Part shown: positions 50,232-56,884 of the stretch, piece by piece
Numbering within the stretch: position 1 is the stretch's first letter
Layout of the letters: each line of letters starts with the position of its first letter
Assembly (NCBI GenBank): GCA_900128585.1
Contig: LT642149.1
Location: 1-64,000 of the forward strand
Reading direction: 5' to 3'
DNA: 64,000 nt
From: Stramenopiles sp. TOSAG23-3
Taxonomy: Eukaryota > Sar
Notes under the pieces: model-generated
What the model saw: only the letters and a program-made list of their open reading frames with translations
What the model was told of the DNA's origin: nothing
Database searches by the model: none
Program-made: the position numbers and the translations under genes

Positions 50232-52037
50232 ATGTCGGCCTTGTCTTTGTCTTCCAGCAGTATTGATCCTGAAAATGATGCCACGTTTTCAAACGAAAAG
50301 TCCGTTTCAACTCCGTCGGATGACGGCCATCGCAGAGAAGAGACCCGGGACGAGTTAGTCTTGCACGTCAGGCAGTGCATAGGGCCGGCCAGCCCTATCC
50401 AGAAATCGGGAAAGAACGGGACGACGATCGAGCTAGACGGTTTCAGCATACATGGCGTGGTTGGCCGGGGAAAGTTTTCAACCGTTTATTTAGCCACGCG
50501 AAAGTCCGACGGCCTTACCGTGGCCCTGAAGAAAATAAAGTTAGGGGTGGGGGAGGAAAGCCGGGTCCGGCAAAAGTGCCTGCGGGAAGTGCAGCTGTTG
50601 CAGTCGCTGGACCATCCGAACATAATTCGGTACCTTGATTCCTTTCTGGCCCACCCAGGCAGCCTGGGAATTGTGCTGGAGTGGGCTACTGCCGGGGACT
50701 TACGGAAGCATATAGGAAACATCAGGGCGAGGGGGGTGACGCTCCCCGAGCCGGTGATTTGGAAATCGTTCATTCAAATTTGCAACGCCCTAGCGCACAT
50801 GCACGAAAAGCGAGTGTTGCACCGAGATTTAAAACCGGCAAACATATTTTTGATGAAGGACGGGTCGCTTAAAGTTGGAGACCTGGGGCTGGGCAGGACC
50901 CTGAGCGACGATACACCCGAAGCATTTTCCAAGGTAGGAACTCCGCTGTACATGTCCCCCGAGTCTTTGAAGGGGGAGCCCTACGACGAGAAAAGTGATA
51001 TTTGGAGCCTTGGGTGCATTCTGTACGAGATGGCCATGCTCCGGTCGCCCTTCAAAGAGCCAGGGCTAAAAATGTTTCAACTTTTTGAAATCATCGTAAA
51101 GGGAACGTATCCGCCCATCCCCGAAAGTGCATTCTCCTCTTTTTTGATCAAACTGGTCGGCCTAATGCTGTCCGTAAACCCGGCCGATCGCCCTGACGTG
51201 TTGCGGGCACGGACCATTGCAATGCTCTCGCTTACCGAGTGCATAAACACCGGCGTGCAGACACTTTCAAAGATGGGAACCGTTCCCGTAATGGCTTCGT
51301 ACAAGCCCCAAGCGTACCCTAGAAAAAAGTCACTATCATCGTCCTTGGGCGAAAGCGTGAGCAGACACTTCGCCTCCACGGGGAATCACGAGAGCGACCT
51401 CAGCAGCAATAGTTCGTGTGGCGGTGGGGCAAGTAGCTACCGAAGCAACAGCAACTCCAGTGCTGGCTCCAGCGGCGCGGGAAGCGACCGATCGCAAAAA
51501 AATGCAATCTGGGACTCGCCGAATTTGACGCAAAGGGAAAAGGATCTAATGCGACGGGCGTATTTGGTAGGTAGCGAGAGCAGCAAGAGCATGAAAGATG
51601 TCACCGTTGCTTGGAAAGTAGTAGAAGAAGCCGCGGAAAAATTCGCGGCGAAGTCCGCAGCAGAGGACACGACGGCGTTGGGCGGGCCAGGTGCGCCGCT
51701 ACACCCGTCGGAGAATACCAGCAACGTGCCGCTGAAGTCCTTAATGAAGAAAACATCTCCAATAGCCATTTCCAAGAAACATCCAATGCCGCACAAACTA
51801 TACCAAGAACCCTTGCTTCAGACGTTTACTCCGACGGGCCCGAAAAAGCATTTGGGAAGGAAAAAAATGGGATCCCCGCCAATTTTGCCGCCTTTAGGAG
51901 GCATGGAAAAGGGGCCCGCCGCGAATCTAGCGACCTTTAATACTTTTCCTGCCGAAAGAGAATCGTTTGGTCTCCACGACCGTCCCGTCAAATCTAAGAA
52001 AGGGGTTGTCTCGTCCTTTGCGGACATGGCAATTTAA
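50232..52037 (+). CDS. NEK-like serine/threonine kinase
   Basis: ATG at 50232, 601 residues. Kinase domain about 71-340: glycine loop VVGRGKFSTVYLA, Lys100 in VALKKIK, catalytic loop HRDLKPAN (197-204, Asp199), metal motif DLG (217-219), activation segment GTPLYMSPE (236-244) and SDIWSLGC. The pattern, with DLG in place of DFG and a KVGTPLYMSPE activation loop, fits the NEK6/7-type group of NIMA-related kinases, which act at centrosomes, spindles and cilia. The N-terminal 60 residues are Ser-rich. The C-terminal 250 residues are Ser/Gly/Pro-rich with no clear coiled coil, unlike long NEKs. All catalytic residues look intact. Confidence 0.88.
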   Translation: MSALSLSSSSIDPENDATFSNEKSVSTPSDDGHRREETRDELVLHVRQCIGPASPIQKSGKNGTTIELDGFSIHGVVGRGKFSTVYLATRKSDGLTVALKKIKLGVGEESRVRQKCLREVQLLQSLDHPNIIRYLDSFLAHPGSLGIVLEWATAGDLRKHIGNIRARGVTLPEPVIWKSFIQICNALAHMHEKRVLHRDLKPANIFLMKDGSLKVGDLGLGRTLSDDTPEAFSKVGTPLYMSPESLKGEPYDEKSDIWSLGCILYEMAMLRSPFKEPGLKMFQLFEIIVKGTYPPIPESAFSSFLIKLVGLMLSVNPADRPDVLRARTIAMLSLTECINTGVQTLSKMGTVPVMASYKPQAYPRKKSLSSSLGESVSRHFASTGNHESDLSSNSSCGGGASSYRSNSNSSAGSSGAGSDRSQKNAIWDSPNLTQREKDLMRRAYLVGSESSKSMKDVTVAWKVVEEAAEKFAAKSAAEDTTALGGPGAPLHPSENTSNVPLKSLMKKTSPIAISKKHPMPHKLYQEPLLQTFTPTGPKKHLGRKKMGSPPILPPLGGMEKGPAANLATFNTFPAERESFGLHDRPVKSKKGVVSSFADMAI

Positions 52038-52109
52038 GAAGATGTTATAGACACGATTGTTTTTCTGAAACTACGAGGAGGTGCCACAAACATACCTAAA
52101 CATTACTTC

Positions 52110-52259
52110 GTAATTGAGATAAAATGAGAGTCTTATAAAGCATACTATATAAAAAAAATATATATATATTTATTATATATCATAGTATCTTATCATATGT
52201 TTTAAGTCAAAAAACAAATTATATAGTATGTTTTAAGACTCTCATTTTAAATCAATTAC
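52110..52259. repeat. MITE-like foldback element, about 150 bp
   Basis: Terminal inverted repeats of about 41 bp: GTAATTGAGATAAAATGAGAG... at the left (52110-52152) and ...CTCTCATTTTAAATCAATTAC at the right (52219-52259), mismatched at only a few positions, with an AT-rich interior. No coding capacity. The right arm recurs at 24668-24703. Confidence 0.85.
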
Positions 52260-52326
52260 TATTTCAGTTTACACTATATAAATTTGTTTTTTTACCTAAG
52301 ATTTACTACACGAATAAGAGATTTAA

Positions 52327-52430
52327 AGTAAACCTCTAATGGACAAATGCTGCGTAGATTCATTTTCGCGGTGTATATGAGGAAGCTAAATTTTAATTAC
52401 TTAAAAAAACAGCCAATTTTTTGTTCTTAA
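52327..52430 (+). repeat. Dispersed 3'-flank repeat, copy 3
   Basis: Contains GTAAACCTCTAATGGACAAA, GATTCATTTTCGCGGTGT, ATGAGGAAGCTAAATTTTAATTAC and AACAGCCAATTTTTTGTT, matching the copies at 10101 and 45134 block by block. Confidence 0.85.
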
Positions 52431-52491
52431 GATTACATCTCATGCGCGGACAAAAACTTTATGGTGCAAGTGCAGAGTGCGTTCTCGTACA

Positions 52492-53343
52492 TTATTGACC
52501 GCCTGCGACTTGTTTTTGCACCCGATCGTACATAACAATTGACCCCGCACAAGTGACGTTAAACGACTCGCTGCGCACCGAGGGGATGTTGATTATGTGC
52601 CGGCACGCTTGCTGGACAAGCATGGGAAGTCCGTTGTCCTCTGCACCAAGAATGTAAATCGCCTTCCTAGGATGTTCAAACTGAACCAGGTCTTCCCCGT
52701 CCATTTCAATCCCACAGAAAACCCACCCCTCCTTCGCTTTCGATGCAAAATCATTGAAGTTTAAGTATTCAATGTACGGAACGCAGCCCGGGAGATCGCT
52801 TTGTTCCAACGGCTTCCGGTTTCTGTACCGTGGGTGTATGACAAAAACGAAATCTGCCCCCAGCTGTGTCGCGACCTTTCTCAAATTTACAGTGTTGAAC
52901 GCAGTTTTCCCTTGGAATATCCCAATGGCAAACGCAGGGGGTCCGCTGTTTTGTATTTCCATAAAACGAGAGTACACTCGGGAGAATTTTTGCACGGGGC
53001 GTTGGTATAGGTCGTCTATCATAATGTCTACCTGATACCCTTTGCTGCTCCCAAGGATAGTCTTCTGCTTCCTAGCCCAGACTTCAGACGTATCTTTTAC
53101 GTATTCCCAACCACGGTATTCCGAGTTGTAAAATAAAATATCGTGGTAGCTCGGATCAAAAACTACGTGTTTCGCCAGCTCGGCCAACAGCTGCGAACCG
53201 TAGAAAGGTACAGGGAGGACTACCTGGACAAATTTACCCTTCGCTATGTGGTTGCCGGTGAAAACTACTCTAAAGTCTACCTCGCGGGGGCCGGAGGCAG
53301 TGTCGCTGCCAACAATTGACGTTTCTGCTATTATCGTTGCCAT
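52492..53343 (-). CDS. SpoU/TrmH-type (SPOUT) RNA 2'-O-methyltransferase-like protein
   Basis: ATG at 53343, 283 residues. The C-terminal half carries SPOUT motifs. Motif 2 is IYILGAEDNGLP (the SAM-binding trefoil knot), and motif 3 is IPSVRSESFNVTCAGSIVMYDR, close to the family's SLNVSVAAGI. Motif 1 is modified: around NTVNLRKVATQLGADFVF the usual Asn-x-Gly...Arg arrangement is not clear, so activity is uncertain. The N-terminal half (about 20-120) is an unrecognised alpha/beta extension. Members methylate tRNA or rRNA ribose. The substrate cannot be told here. Confidence 0.82.
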   Translation of the reverse strand: MATIIAETSIVGSDTASGPREVDFRVVFTGNHIAKGKFVQVVLPVPFYGSQLLAELAKHVVFDPSYHDILFYNSEYRGWEYVKDTSEVWARKQKTILGSSKGYQVDIMIDDLYQRPVQKFSRVYSRFMEIQNSGPPAFAIGIFQGKTAFNTVNLRKVATQLGADFVFVIHPRYRNRKPLEQSDLPGCVPYIEYLNFNDFASKAKEGWVFCGIEMDGEDLVQFEHPRKAIYILGAEDNGLPMLVQQACRHIINIPSVRSESFNVTCAGSIVMYDRVQKQVAGGQ

Positions 53344-53349
53344 GCTCGG

Positions 53350-53369
53350 TCTCTCTCTCTCTCTCTCTC
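53350..53369 (-). repeat. (GA)n run in the methyltransferase 5' leader
   Basis: (CT)n on the given strand, (GA)n in sense, starting 7 bp upstream of the ATG. It mirrors the (GA)n in the phosphatase leader. Confidence 0.9.
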
Positions 53370-53525
53370 CAAACCACTCTCTGTGGTAATTAAGTTGTCT
53401 GGCGTATTAATCATATTGTTCAGATCTACCATTAAAATATGGTCTCAGGATGTAAATTAACAGTATGTATGTATTTATGGGGCGAAGTAGATAGAATTTA
53501 ATACTAATTGTTTTTTTGTAAGTGT

Positions 53526-53728
53526 AAAAAAAAAAAAAAAAAAAAAGAAGAAGAAAAAAAGAAGAAAAAAGAAGAAGAAAAAAGAAAGAAGAAGAAGAAA
53601 GAAGAAGAAGAAGAAAGAAGAAGAGAAGGAGAAGAAGAAGAAGAGAAGAAGAGAAGAAAAGAAAAAAAGAAGAAAGAAAAAAAGAAGAAAGAAGAAGAGG
53701 AGGAGAGAAGAAAAAAAAAAGAAGAGAA
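53526..53728 (+). repeat. Polypurine (A/GAA/GAAAA)n microsatellite
   Basis: About 200 bp starting with an A20-type run and continuing as mixed GAA, GAAA and GAGAA units, purine on the given strand. Confidence 0.95.
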
Positions 53729-54110
53729 TAATTATTAGTCGTCCTATATCCTCCAATTGGATTATTAGAGATTTGATTCTTCTCCTTCATCGGTGATCGG
53801 TGGTGGTGATGGGGTTATAATAAATTAATAGAACGACTAATTGTACGATATTAGATGTTGTGATACTGTAAAGCTTCTCCTCCCTATAAAAGTATAAATG
53901 AAACTACAATTTATCGCAGAAGGCAAAATTTCCATTCTTCTTCGGTCGTTATTTTAAGTTATTTATTATATTTAAGTATAGATATCTACTCGTATAATAG
54001 GACTCATTATTTTTAAATTAGCTAAAAACAACCATCCCTTGCTGTGTTTAGCTATTATATATGAGGTATACGAGGAGTAAAGTAATAAATAATACCCTCC
54101 CCCTCCATCC

Positions 54111-54290
54111 AAAGAAGAAGAGAAAGAAAAAAAGAAGAAGAAGAAGAAGAAGAAAGAAGAAAGAAGAAAAAAAGAAGAAGAAGAAGAAGAAGAAGAAGAA
54201 AGAAGAAAGAAGAAAGAAGAAAAAAAGAAAAAAAGAAGAAGAAGAAGAAGAAAGAAGAAAGAAGAAAGAAGAAGAAAGAAAAGAAGAAGA
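54111..54290 (+). repeat. (GAA/GAAA)n polypurine microsatellite
   Basis: About 180 bp of interleaved GAA and GAAA units with only one or two interruptions, purine on the given strand. Confidence 0.95.
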
Positions 54291-54744
54291 ATAGAAATAT
54301 AGAAACTATATGTAGTAATAGAAAAAATACAAAAAAAGGAAGGAATAAAAAAACAAGCAATAATGTGTATTTTAAATGATGATAGAAGATATAATAATGT
54401 ACAACAATATATAACCTAAAAATACAATACTAAAAAAAGGTATAATAGACGACGACTACGTAATATTATTTATGTACTTGGTATTATAATAATAATAACA
54501 ACAACAACTACTTTTTTTAAATGCCACAAATGCATTTTTTTCTGATGAATGATAATTTTACGAACGATAGATATTTAAAAGTGAACGTGATATATTTTAA
54601 TAAATACATAGACTAAGTAAACGTAGACGAATAAAGCAGCCAGACAGGGTTGTGGATCGATTCAATTTTTGTCTGAATAAATTATTTCTTGTCAACGCCG
54701 TTGTTTGCATACACCACCGAAGACCCTGCCCCCCTTCCCCCGCA

Positions 54745-56292
54745 ATGGCAAGCGTACAAGACACCCGTGAGGCCGTGGGCAGGACCAGTACCCGTCTCTC
54801 AGACCGTGAAGATCGTCATGCCGAGAATGAGCGCATTCTGAAGACAAAAATGACCAAACTGGTGTGCGCCTGGCTTGTGTGGCTACCAGCAATAGTCGCG
54901 ATCCTGAGCCAGTTGCTGATTTCCTCTTGGCAGCACCCTATTTATAGAAACCCCGCGTTCGCTGGTGGCGACCTGTACGACCACCGGGCAGTTAACGTTC
55001 GTGTTCAGCCAGACCTATGGCAACGGAACCGGTTCGGTCGAAAATGCTTCAGCAAGGACGAGACAGACAAGTGCTCAGTATCATGGGGCACAATATTCTT
55101 CTTGAAGGGCACTAACTTGACCAAGTCAGAAAACTTCACTGCGGCGGAAGTGTTTGACCTGAAAAACGTCGCGTTTAGCTATGGTCAGTGGACTCCGCTG
55201 CGCCTCAGTTCGGGGCGCTACGAGGAGGAGGGCTTTGATTTGGTGCCACCGATCAGCTACCTACTGCTGTTCACGTCTATCGTAAGCTTGATCGGGAGCT
55301 GCACAATTATTGGCACCTTCTTCTACTATTCGAAACTAAAGAAGAAGTTTAGTCTGAGGCTCGTGTTCTACATGGCCTTTGCCGACTTGGGCTTTTCGAT
55401 AAAGTTCTTAATGTCGTCGGGTATGATTTTGTCGCAAGACCTTAGGGTTATTAACAACGGCATTTACGGGAAGGCCGAAACAATTGAGCCGGCATGCATT
55501 GCATCCGGGTTGATGGGCCAGTTCTTTGGCCTGTCGACGATTTGCTGGAATTTCTCGATAGCCCTGAACCTGCTCTTTAGCATGTTGTATTCACGAAAAT
55601 ACGACAACTCAAGGAAGCAGCAGTTCCACATATTTGCTCACAGCTTCTCATGGGGGTTCCCGCTGCTTACTTGCCTTGTCGCGTACTTTATGAACAACGT
55701 GGTCATGACGTACGACGGCACGTGCTGGATGTACGGTAATTGGGTGTTTATGTTCTACGCTCCCCTGTTCATCTTCATCATCATCAACGTGTATGCGGTC
55801 AAAGTAGCACTAGTAAAGATCAGTCCGGGCATGTTCACCCGAAACTCTGTGACAGGGTCGTTCGTTATTTCTGCGAAGCAAGAGGCTAAAAATGTCGAGA
55901 CGTGGATGAAGATATTCAATTACTGTTTGGCCTTTATATCAACCTGGATATGGGGAATGGTCCTTCGGTTAGGCACGTCCTTTCAATCGTGGAACGACCT
56001 CGGAGTCTTCGGAAGTTTCAATACCATGACAGACTACGCTACTGCCTCGCCGCCGCCTTGGTTAGTCTTTGCGTCGGCTTTCTTTTTGGGGGCCGGTGGT
56101 GCGATTAACGCATCCATATGGTTAGAGCCTCTCACTAGACAAGGGCGGCGACTTGTGCGACAAAAAATAAGGCGAGCGTCGCTTTCCATGGGCTTTCAAA
56201 CTGCAAGAACTCGATTTAGCAAGCAATTTACGGCAAATTCTGCAACCGTCATGCAGTCAAAGAAAACCCTAAACCCAATGAATACCCAATGA
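54745..56292 (+). CDS. cAMP-receptor-like G-protein-coupled receptor
   Basis: The first ATG is at 54745 (the frame opens earlier at a GTG); 515 residues. A hydrophobic helix near 38-60 (LVCAWLVWLPAIVAILSQLL) is followed by an ectodomain of about 105 residues, with potential N-glycosylation sites and Cys residues. Seven membrane helices then run from about 172 to 455. The 7TM core has SLIGSCTIIGTFFYYSKLKKK, an aromatic IASGLMGQFFGLSTICWNF helix, GTCWMYGNW in a loop and AINASIWLEPL at the end of the last helix. These recall the Dictyostelium cAMP-receptor / family B-like group. The tail is Arg/Ser-rich. Ligand unknown; the extra N-terminal helix could be a signal anchor. Confidence 0.78.
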   Translation: MASVQDTREAVGRTSTRLSDREDRHAENERILKTKMTKLVCAWLVWLPAIVAILSQLLISSWQHPIYRNPAFAGGDLYDHRAVNVRVQPDLWQRNRFGRKCFSKDETDKCSVSWGTIFFLKGTNLTKSENFTAAEVFDLKNVAFSYGQWTPLRLSSGRYEEEGFDLVPPISYLLLFTSIVSLIGSCTIIGTFFYYSKLKKKFSLRLVFYMAFADLGFSIKFLMSSGMILSQDLRVINNGIYGKAETIEPACIASGLMGQFFGLSTICWNFSIALNLLFSMLYSRKYDNSRKQQFHIFAHSFSWGFPLLTCLVAYFMNNVVMTYDGTCWMYGNWVFMFYAPLFIFIIINVYAVKVALVKISPGMFTRNSVTGSFVISAKQEAKNVETWMKIFNYCLAFISTWIWGMVLRLGTSFQSWNDLGVFGSFNTMTDYATASPPPWLVFASAFFLGAGGAINASIWLEPLTRQGRRLVRQKIRRASLSMGFQTARTRFSKQFTANSATVMQSKKTLNPMNTQ

Positions 56293-56884
56293 TCACCCAA
56301 CAACAATTGTTGTCTCTTTGTTTGTGCGATATGATGAACGATAGGTAAAAAAAAAAGAAGGAGGAGGTAGAGAAGAAGAAGTCATTTAAATCCGACAGTT
56401 TTTAGAAATTACATCATAGGCAATGGGTACTTGTATTATCTCTTAGGGATATAAAAGCCTTACAATTGTAGTGTTGAATATTTTACAAGTATGTAAATAA
56501 GATAGGAAAATCTGTTCAACGATAAAAACAGGTAATAGCAGGCAAAATAAGAAAATCGAAAAAATAATACTTTCTTTTTTTTTCCGACACTGTCGGCCAG
56601 GTGCTGCTATTATATCATAATAACACTAGTATTATATTCTTTTTTTCTTCTTCTTCTCAAAAAATAATAAATTGAAAAAAATATCTATCATCACCAACAA
56701 CAACCTGTTTCATCCCCCCCCCCCCCACCCGTTTCTTGTCCAAGACGCCTCAAACCGATTGATTGTAAATATCGGCGTATACTATCTCATCCACATTCGT
56801 GCAACGTGCAACTCTTAACAATTCGTACCACATGTCGTAGATTAATGCTAGCAGCGCGGACTTACGTTTCGGCCACCTGAGGAG
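56293..56884. other. Spacer between two plus-strand genes
   Basis: AT-rich with a short purine patch (56349-56380), a C10 run near 56716 and the ACAACAATTGTTGT palindrome just after the GPCR stop codon. The last 120 bp are probably the helicase leader. No gene. Confidence 0.45.

Larger units (their letters stand above)
52038..52491. other. Convergent spacer filled by repeats
   Basis: The 3' region between the kinase (+) and the methyltransferase (-). Almost all of it is accounted for by a MITE-like element and a copy of the dispersed 3'-flank repeat. Confidence 0.6.
53344..54744. other. Divergent promoter spacer with two polypurine blocks
   Basis: Spacer between the methyltransferase (-) and the GPCR (+). 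The (CT)n run at 53350 lies in the methyltransferase leader, and two long polypurine tracts follow. The remainder is AT-rich with TAA/ATA-rich stretches. The Lys/Glu-rich frames here are repeat artefacts. Confidence 0.5.

Noticed and set aside
53475..54360. Phe/Ser/Leu-rich and Lys/Glu-rich frames over polypurine tracts
   Set aside because: Microsatellite artefacts; no start-codon context or non-repeat sequence supports them.
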